From NCBI GenBank assembly GCA_036015235.1, contig CP107926.1:3991001-4055000 (forward strand): DNA of 64,000 nt. Direction: 5' to 3'. A program made the position numbers and the translations under genes. This document shows positions 42,208-51,274 of the stretch, one piece after another; the stretch's first letter is position 1; every line of letters begins with the position of its first letter. The notes under the pieces were generated by a model. It saw only the letters and a list, made by a program, of their open reading frames with translations. It was not told the origin of the DNA and searched no databases. The DNA is from Streptomyces sp. NBC_00433 (lineage in GTDB: Bacteria; Actinomycetota; Actinomycetes; Streptomycetales; Streptomycetaceae).

Positions 42208-43374
42208 ATGACTTCACCCGTGGACGAGGGCCGGCTCCTCCCCAGGCACGCCGCGGTGCCGCTGCCCCGCGCCGACCCTGAGGCCCGCCCGGCCCCGCCG
42301 GTGGCGCAGCGCCCGGGCAAGCGGCGGCTGTACGTCCTCGACGGGCTGCGGCTGCTGGCGGCGCTGATGGTGGTGGCCTACCACTACATGGCCTACAACC
42401 GGGTGCAGTACTGGGGCAAGAGCACCGCGGCGGTCTTCCCGAGCGCGAACAAGCTGGCGATATACGGCTGGCTCGGCGTGTACCTGTTCTTCCTGATCAG
42501 CGGTTTCGTGATCTGCATGTCCTGCTGGGGGCGCACGCCACGGCAGTTCGCGGTGTCCCGCTTCATACGCCTCTACCCGGCTTACTGGGTCGCGCTGATC
42601 CTCACCTCGACCGTGCTGTTCCTGCGGCCCGGCGGCACGAAGCTGACCCTCACCGACGTGCTGACCAACGCCACCATGGTCCAGCAGGGCCTGCACTCCC
42701 CCGACGTGGACGGCGTCTACTGGTCGCTGTGGGCGGAGCTGCGCTTCTACATGCTCTTCGCCGTCGTCGTCGTGATGGGCCTGACCTACCGGCGGGTCGT
42801 CAGCTTCTGCGTCATCTGGCTGGCCGCGGCGATCCTCGCGGAGTCCTCCGACAGCGACCTGCTCAAGGTGGTCGCGAACCCCGGCTACGCGCCGTTCTTC
42901 ATCGGCGGCGTCGCGATCTACCTGATGTACCGCTTCGGTCCGCGGCCGGAGCTGTGGCTGCTGATCGCCGCGTCCTGGCTCGACGGGCAGCACCAGATGA
43001 AGGCGCTGGTGGCCGGTGCGGCACGGGTCACCAAGGAGGACGTGTCCTGGTCGATGTCGGTGGCCCTGGTCACCGCGTTCTACGCGGTCGTGATCGCGGC
43101 GGCGCTGGGCAAGCTGGACTTCGTCAACTGGCGCTGGCTCACCGTCGCCGGCTCGATGACGTATCCGCTGTACCTGATCCACGAGGACATCGGCTGGGAG
43201 ATCATCCGGCACGGCCGGCACCACATGTCGCCGTACGCGCTGCTCGCCTGCCTGGTCCCGCTGATGATGCTGGCGGCCTATCTGATACACCGGCTGATCG
43301 AGCAGCCGGCCGCCAACCGGCTCAAGAACTGGCTGTCGCCGGCCCGCGCGGCCGCCGTTCGGCCCCCGTCGTAG
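42208..43374 (+). CDS. Membrane acyltransferase (OafA/acyltransferase-3 family)
   Basis: Integral membrane O-acyltransferase of 388 residues. The first helix is YVLDGLRLLAALMVVAYHYM, with the conserved DGLR and catalytic histidine. SGFVICMSCWGRTPRQFAVSRFIRLYPAYW is the second family block, and WSLWAELRFYMLF the third. About ten helices are predicted. Such enzymes acylate sugars, antibiotics or envelope polymers; the substrate is not predictable. The last residues are basic. It has a repeat-rich promoter region and ends at an 18-bp hairpin. Confidence 0.88.
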   Translation: MTSPVDEGRLLPRHAAVPLPRADPEARPAPPVAQRPGKRRLYVLDGLRLLAALMVVAYHYMAYNRVQYWGKSTAAVFPSANKLAIYGWLGVYLFFLISGFVICMSCWGRTPRQFAVSRFIRLYPAYWVALILTSTVLFLRPGGTKLTLTDVLTNATMVQQGLHSPDVDGVYWSLWAELRFYMLFAVVVVMGLTYRRVVSFCVIWLAAAILAESSDSDLLKVVANPGYAPFFIGGVAIYLMYRFGPRPELWLLIAASWLDGQHQMKALVAGAARVTKEDVSWSMSVALVTAFYAVVIAAALGKLDFVNWRWLTVAGSMTYPLYLIHEDIGWEIIRHGRHHMSPYALLACLVPLMMLAAYLIHRLIEQPAANRLKNWLSPARAAAVRPPS

Positions 43375-43387
43375 CGGCGGCACGCAC

Positions 43388-43428
43388 ACGAAGGGCGGGG
43401 GCCGGTTCTGCCGGCCCCCGCCCTTCGT
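43388..43428. terminator. Perfect 18-bp hairpin between convergent genes
   Basis: ACGAAGGGCGGGGGCCGG (43388-43405) pairs fully with CCGGCCCCCGCCCTTCGT (43411-43428) around a five-base loop. It serves both the acyltransferase and hemB. Confidence 0.8.
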
Positions 43429-43439
43429 CATGTGAGCGC

Positions 43440-44423
43440 TCAGAGGCGCTGTGCGACCTCGGTCGCCCAGTACGTGAGGATCATGTTCGCGCCGGCGCGG
43501 CGGATCGAGGTGAGCGTCTCCATGATGGCGCGGTCGCGGTCGATCCAGCCGTTCGCGGCGGCCGCCTCGACCATCGCGTACTCACCCGAGATCTGATACG
43601 CCGCCACCGGCACGTCCACCGTGTCGGCGACCTTGCGGAGCACGTCCAGATACGGCAGCGCGGGCTTGACCATCACCATGTCGGCGCCCTCGGCGAGGTC
43701 GAGCGCCAGCTCGCGCATCGACTCGTGGAAATTCGCCGGGTCCTGCTGGTACGTCTTCCGGTCGCCCTTCAGCGAGGAGTTCACGGCCTCGCGGAAGGGG
43801 CCGTAGAGGGCGGAGGCGTACTTCACCGTGTAGGCCAGGATCGCCACGTCCTGCCGGCCGATCTCGTCCAGCGCGTCGCGGACGACGCCGACCTGGCCGT
43901 CCATCATCCCCGACGGTCCGACCACATGGACGCCGGCGTCCGCCTGGACCTGCGCCATCTCCGCGTAGCGTTCGAGGGTGGCGTCGTTGTCGACCCGGCC
44001 CTCGGCGTCCAGGACGCCGCAGTGGCCGTGGTCGGTGAATTCGTCCAGGCACAGGTCGGACATCACGACCATGTCGTCGCCGACCTCCTCGACGACGTCC
44101 CTGATCGCCAGTTGCAGGATGCCGTCCGGCTCCGTCCCCTGGCTGCCGACCGCGTCCTTCACCTCGGGCACGCCGAAGAGCATGATCCCGCCCACCCCGG
44201 CGGACGCGGCCTCGACGGCCGCCTTGCGCAGGGTGTCCCGGGTGTGCTGATACACCCCGGGCATGGTGGAGATCGCCTGCGGCTCGCTGATTCCCTCCCG
44301 CACGAAGGCCGGCAGGATCAATTCCGCCGGGTCGAGCCGGGTCTCTGCGACCAGGCGCCGCATCGCCGGGCTGGTACGCAGCCGCCTCGGCCGCGCACCG
44401 GGAAACTCGCCATAGCTCACCAT
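43440..44423 (-). CDS. hemB: Delta-aminolevulinic acid dehydratase (porphobilinogen synthase)
   Basis: Joins two 5-aminolevulinate molecules into porphobilinogen; 327 residues. The Schiff-base lysines are in [13 protein letters not shown] and [12 protein letters not shown]. The metal region reads [15 protein letters not shown]: the first and last cysteines are kept, but the middle position of the zinc triad is Asp, so a zinc site of the classical kind is unlikely. The start is uncertain: ATG at 44423 directly follows GGAGGG, and the next codon GTG is better spaced. The gene is separated from hemD by the repeat array and is not in the hemACD operon. Confidence 0.94.
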   Translation of the reverse strand: MVSYGEFPGARPRRLRTSPAMRRLVAETRLDPAELILPAFVREGISEPQAISTMPGVYQHTRDTLRKAAVEAASAGVGGIMLFGVPEVKDAVGSQGTEPDGILQLAIRDVVEEVGDDMVVMSDLCLDEFTDHGHCGVLDAEGRVDNDATLERYAEMAQVQADAGVHVVGPSGMMDGQVGVVRDALDEIGRQDVAILAYTVKYASALYGPFREAVNSSLKGDRKTYQQDPANFHESMRELALDLAEGADMVMVKPALPYLDVLRKVADTVDVPVAAYQISGEYAMVEAAAANGWIDRDRAIMETLTSIRRAGANMILTYWATEVAQRL

Positions 44424-45212
44424 CCCTCCACGGTACGCCTGCGGCGCGCCTGCTCTTCCCGACGTCCCGTCGGTGCCAATCCGCTGGCCGCGGTGGCTGA
44501 GAGGGTCCCCTTCGGCAGGGGGCGCCCCTTCCCGCGGGCCGCGGTGGCGCCGCGGTCCCCTTCCGCAAGGGGGTGCCATTCCGCGGGCCGCGGTGGCGCT
44601 GCGGTCCCCTTCCGCAAGGAGTGCGCTTCCCCCGAGCACGGTGGGTGAGGGGTGCCCCTTCGGCAGGGGGCGCCCCTTCCCGCGGGCCGCGGTGGCGCCG
44701 CGGTCCCCTTCCGCAAGGGGTGCGCTTCCCCGAGCACGGTGGGCGGGGGATGCCCCTTGGGCAGGGGGTGCCGCCCAGGGGCGCGAGGCTGCATCTGATC
44801 TGCGGCTGGCGCCGCGTGGGCGCGCAACCCACCACTCACCGTCGTGTGCGACGGACCGCCACCACCCCAGGGGCGCGGGGAACTGCGCGACCAGCCGTCG
44901 ACGAGCTGCACGTCGCCCACCGGCGCAAAGGGGCTGTTTCGGTTCGATCCGGACCACCGGCCGGTGGTCGGCTGAGCGCGCAGTTCCCCGCGCCCCTGGG
45001 GGGCACCCCCTGCCGAAGGGGCGCCGCACGTCCGCCGTGCCCCAGGGAAGCGCACCCCTTCGCACAAGGGGACCGCGGCCCGCGGAAGGGCGCCCCCTGC
45101 CCAAGGGGCTTCCCCCGCCCACCGTGCTCGGGGGAAGCGCACCCCTTGCCGAAGGGGCGCCGCACGCCCACCGGGCCCGGGGGGAGGGGCGCCCCCTTGT
45201 GGGAGGGGGCGC
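44424..45212. repeat. Nested palindromic repeat array between hemB and hemD
   Basis: The 789-bp gap has no credible gene. From about 44495 to 44790 the modules GGTCCCCTTCCGCAAGGGG (a small hairpin, CCCCTT/AAGGGG), CGCGGGCCGCGGTGGCGC and TTCCCCGAGCACGGTGGG recur in changing combinations, with at least three copies of the first. The centre (44866-45001) is one copy of the window-wide palindrome (ends CCCCAGGGGCGCGGGGAACT and its complement). From 45002 to about 45207 the same flanking modules return in inverted orientation. The whole is a large imperfect palindrome. Confidence 0.85.
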
Positions 45213-46907
45213 TCAGACGCGGGCGCGGCGGCGAGCGCCTGGGCGGCGTTCGCTCGGGCGGGTGACGGGATCACCGGCTGCGCCGGCGGCTTGGCGGCGG
45301 GCGAGGCCGAAGTCGGCCAGGGCCTGGGCGAGGGCGTGAACGGACGGCTCCGGGGCCATCACATCGACCCGGAGCCCATGCTCCTCCGCCGTCTTGGCCG
45401 TCGCGGGCCCGATACAGGCGATCACCGTGACGTTGTGCGGCTTGCCGGCGATGCCGACAAGATTCCGCACGGTCGAGGACGAGGTGAAGAGCACCGCGTC
45501 GAAGCCGCCGCCCTTGATGGCCTCGCGGGTGTCCGCCGGCGGGGGCGACGCGCGCACGGTCCGGTAGGCGGTGACGTCGTCGACCTCCCAGCCCAGTTCG
45601 ACCAGGCCGGCCACCAGCGTCTCGGTGGCGATGTCGGCGCGCGGCAGGAAGACGCGGTCGATCGGGTCGAAGACCGGGTCGTAGGGCGGCCAGTCCTCCA
45701 GGAGTCCGGCGGCGGACTGCTCGCCGCTGGGCACCAGGTCGGGCTTGACCCCGAATTCGACCAGCGAGCGGGCGGTCTGCTCGCCGACTGCGGCGACCTT
45801 TATCCCGGCGAAGGCGCGGGCGTCGAGGCCGTATTCCTCGAACTTCTCCCGCACGGCCTTGACCGCGTTGACGGAGGTGAAGGCGATCCACTCGTAGCGC
45901 CCGGTGACCAGGCCCTTGACCGCGCGCTCCATCTGCTGCGGGGTGCGCGGCGGTTCCACCGCGATGGTCGGCACCTCGTGCGGCACCGCTCCGTAGGAGC
46001 GCAGCTGGTCGGAGAGCGACGCGGCCTGCTCCTTGGTCCGCGGTACGAGCACCCGCCAGCCGAACAGCGGCTTGGTCTCGAACCACGACAGGTGCTCGTG
46101 CTGGCCGGCCCGCTCCCCGACCACGGCTATTGCCGCGATGGGGCCCTCGGGTGTGGGCAGCGCCTTGGTCGCCTTGAGTTCGGCGGCGATGGTGGCCAGC
46201 GTCGCGGTCCAGGTGCGCTGCCGGGTGGTGGTGCCCGCGACGGTGACCGACAGCTGGGTGTCGGGCTTGCGGCCCGAGCCGATCAGCTCGGCGGCGGTCG
46301 CGGCGACGGTCTGGAGTGTCGTGGAGACCACCAGCGTGGCGTCGCTGGCGCCGACCTCGCTCCAGCAGCGGTCGGAGGCGGTGGCGGCGTCCACGAAGCG
46401 CACGTCGCCGCTGAGCGGCACCCCGGCGTAAGCGGGCACGCCCACCGCGCTGGCGATTCCGGGCACGACCTCGAAGGGGATGCCGGCCTGGGCGCAGGCG
46501 AGCATCTCGGCGGCGGCGCAGGAGTCGAGGCCGGGGTCGCCGGCCACCGCACGCACCACCCGCTTGCCGGTCCGCGCGGACGCCATGACAAGCTGTGAGG
46601 CGGCATCGGCAATGGCGGTGGTGTCCAACACCTCACCGTCCACGGCTGGTTCCGCCGTGCCCACGTCCGCGCGGGCGTGGGTGCGTACGACGTCGAGCAC
46701 GTGCCTGTCGCCGACCAGCAGGTCGGCGAGGGCGAGCGCTTCGACGGCGCGCAGGGTCAGCAGCCCGGGGTCACCGGGCCCGGCACCCAGGAAGGTGACG
46801 TGACCGGTTGCGGACCGCCCGGCGGAGCCGGGGCTTGCGGCGGTGCCGGCCGAAAGGGCCGTACCGGCGGCGGTGTTCGTCGTAGCAGCGACGGCGGCGG
46901 GGTTCAA
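45213..46907 (-). CDS. hemD: Fused uroporphyrinogen-III C-methyltransferase / uroporphyrinogen-III synthase
   Basis: Two-domain enzyme of 564 residues. The N-terminal part (about 35-290) is SAM-dependent uroporphyrinogen methyltransferase-like: VTFLGAGPGDPGLLTLRA, RVVRAVAGDPGLDS, VPGIASAVGVPAYAGVPLS. The loss of the usual GDP-to-second-half blocks beyond that makes its activity open. The C-terminal part (about 305-560) is HemD: GWRVLVPRTKEQAASLSDQL, WIAFTSVNAVKAV, AVGEQTARSL, VLFTSSSTVRNLVG. TTG at 46907 is the likely start: it overlaps the hemC stop and has GGGAG upstream. It is the last gene of rex-hemACD. Confidence 0.9.
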   Translation of the reverse strand: MNPAAVAATTNTAAGTALSAGTAASPGSAGRSATGHVTFLGAGPGDPGLLTLRAVEALALADLLVGDRHVLDVVRTHARADVGTAEPAVDGEVLDTTAIADAASQLVMASARTGKRVVRAVAGDPGLDSCAAAEMLACAQAGIPFEVVPGIASAVGVPAYAGVPLSGDVRFVDAATASDRCWSEVGASDATLVVSTTLQTVAATAAELIGSGRKPDTQLSVTVAGTTTRQRTWTATLATIAAELKATKALPTPEGPIAAIAVVGERAGQHEHLSWFETKPLFGWRVLVPRTKEQAASLSDQLRSYGAVPHEVPTIAVEPPRTPQQMERAVKGLVTGRYEWIAFTSVNAVKAVREKFEEYGLDARAFAGIKVAAVGEQTARSLVEFGVKPDLVPSGEQSAAGLLEDWPPYDPVFDPIDRVFLPRADIATETLVAGLVELGWEVDDVTAYRTVRASPPPADTREAIKGGGFDAVLFTSSSTVRNLVGIAGKPHNVTVIACIGPATAKTAEEHGLRVDVMAPEPSVHALAQALADFGLARRQAAGAAGDPVTRPSERRPGARRRARV

Positions 46908-47887
46908 AGTGCGCGCTCCCCCATAAGACCGGCCGCACCCTTGGCGAGCATCTCGGCGGCGAGTTCGCGGCCCAGGGCGCGCGCTTCGTCGTCGGACGCC
47001 GGTACGGAACCGGTGATGGACATCTGCACCAGCGAGGTGCCGTCGGTGGTGCCGACGACGCCGCGCAGGCGCAGCTCGGTAGTCTGCCCGTCGTCCACGA
47101 GGTCGGCCAGCGCGCCCACAGGGGCGCTGCAGCCGGCCTCGAGGGCGGCGAGCAGGGATCGCTCGGCGGTCACGGCGACCCGGGTGAACGGGTCGTCGAG
47201 CCCGGCGAGCTGTGCGGCCAGCTCCGGGTTGGAAGCTGCGCACTCGACAGCCAGTGCCCCCTGGCCGGGGGCGGGCAGTACGGCGTCGGCGGCGATCAGC
47301 TCGGTCGCCTCCGCGATCCTGCCGATTCGGTTCAGCCCGGCGGCGGCCAGCACGACGGCGTCGAGCTTGCCGGAAGTAACGTACCCGATCCTGGTGTCAA
47401 CGTTGCCACGGATCGGTACCGTCTCGACGTCGAGGCCGTGTGACCGCGCCCACGCGTTGAGCTGCGCCATCCGGCGGGGCGACCCGGTGCCGATCCTGGC
47501 GCCGGGCGGCAGTGCCGCGAAGGTCAGGCCGTCCCTGGCGACCAGCGCGTCCCGCGGGTCCTCGCGGACCGGGATCGCGGCCAGCGTCAGCCCGTCGGGG
47601 GCGGCGGTGGGCAGGTCCTTGAGGCTGTGCACGGCGAAGTCGATCTCGCCGGCGAGCAGCGCGTCGCGCAGCGCCGAGACGAAGACGCCGGTGCCGCCGA
47701 TCTGGGCGAGGTTCTCCCGTGAGACGTCGCCGTAGGTGGTGATCTCCACGAGGTGGACGTCACGTCCGGTGAGGCGGCGGACCTGGTCGGCCACCATGCC
47801 GGACTGGGCCATCGCCAGTTTGCTCTTGCGCGTGCCAAGCCGCAGCGCGTCCTCGCGCCCCTGGTCCGAGGCACTCGGGTTATTCAT
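46904..47887 (-). CDS. hemC: Porphobilinogen deaminase (hydroxymethylbilane synthase)
   Basis: Links four porphobilinogen units into hydroxymethylbilane; 327 residues. LRLGTRKSKLAMAQ starts the fold. VHSLKDLP has the catalytic Asp region, IGTGSPRRMAQL binds the substrate carboxylates, RGNVDTRIG follows, and the dipyrromethane cofactor cysteine is in EAGCSAPVG. The ATG at 47887 overlaps the hemA end by 8 bp; the stop overlaps the hemD TTG. Confidence 0.95.
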   Translation of the reverse strand: MNNPSASDQGREDALRLGTRKSKLAMAQSGMVADQVRRLTGRDVHLVEITTYGDVSRENLAQIGGTGVFVSALRDALLAGEIDFAVHSLKDLPTAAPDGLTLAAIPVREDPRDALVARDGLTFAALPPGARIGTGSPRRMAQLNAWARSHGLDVETVPIRGNVDTRIGYVTSGKLDAVVLAAAGLNRIGRIAEATELIAADAVLPAPGQGALAVECAASNPELAAQLAGLDDPFTRVAVTAERSLLAALEAGCSAPVGALADLVDDGQTTELRLRGVVGTTDGTSLVQMSITGSVPASDDEARALGRELAAEMLAKGAAGLMGERAL

Positions 47888-49220
47888 TGCCGCCCTCAAT
47901 TCGGTTGGGCACCCGGGCCGGAGGCCTGGGGGTTTCGGCCCGGCTGACGGCGGCGACCGCCTGCGGGTCGAGGTCGAAGAGTTCGCGCAGCGCATCGGCG
48001 TACCCGGCGCCGCCGGGCTCGCCCGCGAGCTGCTTGACCCGCACCGTCGGCGCGTGCAGGAGCTTGTCGACGACGCGGCGCACGGTCTGGGTGATCTCCG
48101 AGCGCTGCTTGTCGTCCAGATCGGGCAGCCTACCGTCGAGCCGGGAAAGTTCACCCGCCACGACATCGGCGGCCATCGCCCGCAGCGCCACCACCGTCGG
48201 GGTGATCCGGGCGGCGCGCTGGGCGGCGCCGAAGGCGGCGACCTCCTCGGCGACGATCGCCTGGACGGCGTCCACGTCGGCGGCCATCGGCGCGTCGGCG
48301 GACGCGGCGGCCAGCGACTCTATGTCGGCGAGCACCACACCGTCGAGGTCGTGCGCGGCCGGGTCGACGTCCCGCGGCATGGCCAGGTCGAGGACGGCCA
48401 GCGGCCGGCCGGCGGCCCGCAGGTCGTCGGCGGTGAGCACCAGGCCGGTGGAGCCGGTGCAGGACACCACGATGTCGGCGTCGGCGAGCGCGGTCGCGAG
48501 CCGGGTCATGCTGACCGCCTGCGCCTCGGTGCCCTGCTCGGTGAGCTGGGCGGCGAGCCGCACGGCCCGCTCGGGGGTGCGGTTGGCGATGGTGAGGCGG
48601 GCGACACCGGCGCGGGCCAGGGTGGCGGCGGCCAGCGACGACATGGAGCCGGCGCCGACGACGAGCGCGCGCCTGCCCTCCAGGGTGCCGGTCGCGGGGG
48701 CGAGCTGGGCCAGGCCGAAGGTGACCAGGGACTGGCCGGCCCGGTCGATGCCGGTCTCGGAGTGGGCGCGCTTGCCGACCCGCAGGGCCTGCTGGAAGAG
48801 GTCGTTGAGCAGCCGCCCCGCGGTGTGCAGCTCCTGGCCGACCGCGAGGGCGTCCTTGATCTGGCCGAGGATCTGGCCCTCGCCGACGACCATCGAGTCC
48901 AGTCCGCAGGCCACCGACAGCAGGTGGTGGACGGCCCGGTCCTCGTAGTGCACGTAGAGATACGGGGTCAGCTCGTCGAGCCCGACGCCGCTGTGCTGGG
49001 CGAGCAGCGTGGACAGCTCGGCCACACCGGCGTGGAATTTGTCGACGTCGGCGTACAGCTCGATGCGGTTGCAGGTGGACAGGGCCACCGCCTCGCTCGC
49101 GGGCTCGGCGGCCAGCGCGTCCTGCAGCAGCTTCGCGCGCGCGTCCTCGGTGAGCGCGGCCCGCTCCAGCACGCTCACCGGCGCGCTGCGGTGCGAGAGC
49201 CCGACGACCAGCAGACTCAT
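47880..49220 (-). CDS. hemA: Glutamyl-tRNA reductase
   Basis: Reduces glutamyl-tRNA to glutamate-1-semialdehyde with NADPH, the committed step of C5 heme synthesis; 446 residues. The catalytic cysteine is in LSTCNRIELY at about residue 50. GEGQILGQIKDA, the NADPH fold ALVVGAGSMSSLAAATLARAG and IANRTPERA follow. The C-terminal dimerisation helices end in a ~45-residue extension. Its product is used by HemL (22.6-24.0 kb). It lies 64 bp downstream of rex in the same operon. Confidence 0.95.
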   Translation of the reverse strand: MSLLVVGLSHRSAPVSVLERAALTEDARAKLLQDALAAEPASEAVALSTCNRIELYADVDKFHAGVAELSTLLAQHSGVGLDELTPYLYVHYEDRAVHHLLSVACGLDSMVVGEGQILGQIKDALAVGQELHTAGRLLNDLFQQALRVGKRAHSETGIDRAGQSLVTFGLAQLAPATGTLEGRRALVVGAGSMSSLAAATLARAGVARLTIANRTPERAVRLAAQLTEQGTEAQAVSMTRLATALADADIVVSCTGSTGLVLTADDLRAAGRPLAVLDLAMPRDVDPAAHDLDGVVLADIESLAAASADAPMAADVDAVQAIVAEEVAAFGAAQRAARITPTVVALRAMAADVVAGELSRLDGRLPDLDDKQRSEITQTVRRVVDKLLHAPTVRVKQLAGEPGGAGYADALRELFDLDPQAVAAVSRAETPRPPARVPNRIEGGNE

Positions 49221-49284
49221 GCGCGGCCCTCGCTTCGCTCGGGCCGGCCTTCGTCCGACGTGCGCCTTGTCGTGGTCGGCTCGC

Positions 49285-49995
49285 TCATGCGGGCATCACG
49301 GCGGGTACGTCCCCGTCGGGCTCCTGGCGTCCTTCGCCTGCCTTGCGCTGCTCGTGGAAGGCGAGGATCTGCAGCTCGATGGACAGGTCGACCTTGCGTA
49401 CGTCCACGCCGTCCGGCACCGACAGCACGGTGGGGGCGAAGTTGAGGATCGAGGTCACCCCGGCGTTGACCAGCCGGTCGGTGACCTCCTGGGCGGCGCC
49501 CGCCGGGGTGGCGATGACCCCGATCGAGACCTGGTTGTCGGCGACGATCGCTTCGAGCTCGTCGATGTGCCGCACGGGCAGTCCCGCGACGAGCCGCCCG
49601 GCCAGTGCCGCGTCCGCGTCCAGCAGGGCCGCGACGCGGAAGCCGCGGGAGGCGAACCCGCCGTAGTTGGCGAGGGCGGCGCCCAGATTGCCGATGCCGA
49701 CGATGACGACCGGCCAGTCCTGGGTGAGGCCCAGCTCACGGCTGATCTGGTAGACGAGGTATTCGACGTCGTAGCCGACGCCCCGGGTGCCGTACGAGCC
49801 GAGGTAGGAGAAGTCCTTGCGCAGCTTGGCCGAATTGACCCCGGCTGCGGCGGCTAGCTCCTCCGAGGACACGGTGGGCACGGACCGCTCGGACAGAGCG
49901 GTCAGCGCCCGCAGGTACAGCGGAAGCCTGGCGACGGTGGCCTCGGGAATCCCTCGGCTGCGGGTCGCCGGTCGGTGCGATCGGCCAGTTGCCAC
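49285..49995 (-). CDS. rex: Redox-sensing transcriptional repressor Rex
   Basis: NADH/NAD-responsive repressor of 236 residues. The N-terminal winged helix (about 15-90) has the recognition region SSEELAAAAGVNSAKLRKDFSYLG followed by YGTRGVGYDV. The Rossmann domain starts VVIVGIGNLGAALANY. The end contains a domain-swap helix (VDLSIELQILAFHEQ). GTG at 49995 is chosen for AGGAG four bases upstream. It heads the operon rex-hemA-hemC-hemD, as known from Streptomyces coelicolor, with its own operator in front. Confidence 0.95.
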   Translation of the reverse strand: MATGRSHRPATRSRGIPEATVARLPLYLRALTALSERSVPTVSSEELAAAAGVNSAKLRKDFSYLGSYGTRGVGYDVEYLVYQISRELGLTQDWPVVIVGIGNLGAALANYGGFASRGFRVAALLDADAALAGRLVAGLPVRHIDELEAIVADNQVSIGVIATPAGAAQEVTDRLVNAGVTSILNFAPTVLSVPDGVDVRKVDLSIELQILAFHEQRKAGEGRQEPDGDVPAVMPA

Positions 49996-50071
49996 GGTGC
50001 TCCTGCGGGTAGAGCTGGGCTGAGGGCGACCACGGTCTTTGGAGCCGCCCCGTGCGTGCCAGGCTATGTCT

Positions 50072-50089
50072 TTGTGAACGCGTGCACAA
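50072..50089. promoter_or_regulatory. Rex operator (ROP) upstream of rex-hemACD
   Basis: TTGTGAACGCGTGCACAA fits the Rex operator pattern TTGTGAAnnnnTTCACAA with one mismatch in the right half. It lies 77 bp upstream of the rex start codon. Under low NADH/NAD ratio Rex would bind here and repress its own operon. Confidence 0.85.
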
Positions 50090-50126
50090 AGATGGTGTCC
50101 GTTTTGCCCGGTGGAAGTGACGGGCA

Positions 50127-50843
50127 TCACGCACTCCCATTCCGGACATTGGGCACGCTTTGCCGTGGCGAATCGTTGCTGCGGCGCTTCCAGAGCGCGT
50201 CGGCGGCCGACGGCGGACCGGGGGCCTCCGGCCAGCGGACACCTGCAGCCTGCAACAACTGCCGCTCCAGCGCGGAAGCGCAGGTTCCGTCCGCGCCGCC
50301 GGCGGCCGTACCGGACTGCGCCACAAAGTGGCCGAAAAGCGCCGCTGCGGCGCGGGCGTCGCCGAGCGCGGTGTGCGGGGCCCAGCCGGTCACCCCCAGC
50401 GCCTGTGCGCACGCGCGCAGCGACAGCCCGTACGGGACGGGGTGTTCGCGGTGCAGGTCGGCTGCCATCCGCATGGTGCACATCTCGGGTACGGCCGGCA
50501 GGCGCACCCCGATCCGGGCGTATTCGGCGGCCAGGAAGGCGCGGTCGCAGCCGACGTTGTGCCCGACCAGGACCCGGCCGCGCAGCAGTGCGAGCACCCG
50601 GGCGGCGATGCCCGCGAAGGACGGCGCACCGCCCAGGTGCGCGGGCTCGATGCCGTGGATGTGCGTCGGGCCTACCGGGCCCTGCGGGTCGACCAGCGTG
50701 CTGAACTCGCCCTCGGGCCGCAGGTCGCGGTCCAGCAGCACCAGCGCCAGCTCCACGACGCGGTGCCGCCGCGACGACGAACCCGTCGCCTCGACGTCCA
50801 CCACCGCGTAGCCGCTCGCCGCGGTCCTCACCACCGAGGGCAC
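50127..50843 (-). CDS. 3'-5' exonuclease, DEDDh family (DnaQ-like)
   Basis: Exonuclease of 238 residues. Exo I is YAVVDVEATGSS (Asp and Glu), Exo II lies in LVGHNVGCDRAFLAAEY (Asp), and Exo III is PHTALGDARAAA (His and Asp), so all catalytic residues are present. The C-terminal ~60 residues are a low-complexity tail. Start is GTG at 50843. It is not linked to a polymerase subunit here. Such stand-alone enzymes take part in DNA repair or RNA turnover. Its 3' end lies close to the Rex operator on the same strand. Confidence 0.87.
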   Translation of the reverse strand: MPSVVRTAASGYAVVDVEATGSSSRRHRVVELALVLLDRDLRPEGEFSTLVDPQGPVGPTHIHGIEPAHLGGAPSFAGIAARVLALLRGRVLVGHNVGCDRAFLAAEYARIGVRLPAVPEMCTMRMAADLHREHPVPYGLSLRACAQALGVTGWAPHTALGDARAAAALFGHFVAQSGTAAGGADGTCASALERQLLQAAGVRWPEAPGPPSAADALWKRRSNDSPRQSVPNVRNGSA

Positions 50844-50945
50844 TCGGCACGCTCCTCACACATCGCCCCCGGCTGCACAAAACGCCCTCGATCCTACCCG
50901 ACTCGTCATATGCCACGGGCCAGGCTCAGCGGGGCGTGCGTGAGG

Positions 50946-51191
50946 TCAGGCGGTGAGGGCGCGGCGCAGCCTGGCGGGATCGACACGCCAGAAGGTGTGC
51001 TGTTCTCCGTCCACCAGGACGACCGGGATCTGCTCCCAGTAGCGGCGGTGCAGCTCCGCGTCCTGGGTGATGTCCTGCTCCACCACGACCGCCCCGGTCG
51101 CGGCGGCGACTTCGGCCACCACAGTGCGGGCGTCGTCGCACAGGTGGCACCCCGGCTTCCCGATCAGCGTCACGGTCCTCGCAGTCGTCAT
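50946..51191 (-). CDS. Glutaredoxin-like small redox protein
   Basis: Thioredoxin-fold protein of 81 residues (84 if the ATG at 51200 is used). The redox motif GKPGCHLCDDAR is at the N-terminus, the cis-proline in QIPVVLVDGEQ, and the C-terminal helix ends RLRRALTA. It belongs to the short DUF836/glutaredoxin-like group. It may serve as an electron carrier for mycothiol- or thioredoxin-linked reactions. No partner is obvious. Confidence 0.85.
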   Translation of the reverse strand: MTTARTVTLIGKPGCHLCDDARTVVAEVAAATGAVVVEQDITQDAELHRRYWEQIPVVLVDGEQHTFWRVDPARLRRALTA

Positions 51192-51274
51192 ACGGCACAT
51201 TGTGACGCCTGCGGTTCACGTGCCGGCATCGTGGCCGAACCGGCCGTGTCGCAGACGGTCGTTATGCTCGCGCT

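Noticed and set aside
44495..45207. CRISPR array or coding repeats between hemB and hemD.
   Set aside because: The modules are palindromic, vary in order and orientation, and have no constant-length spacers. Open frames across it are low-complexity in every phase.
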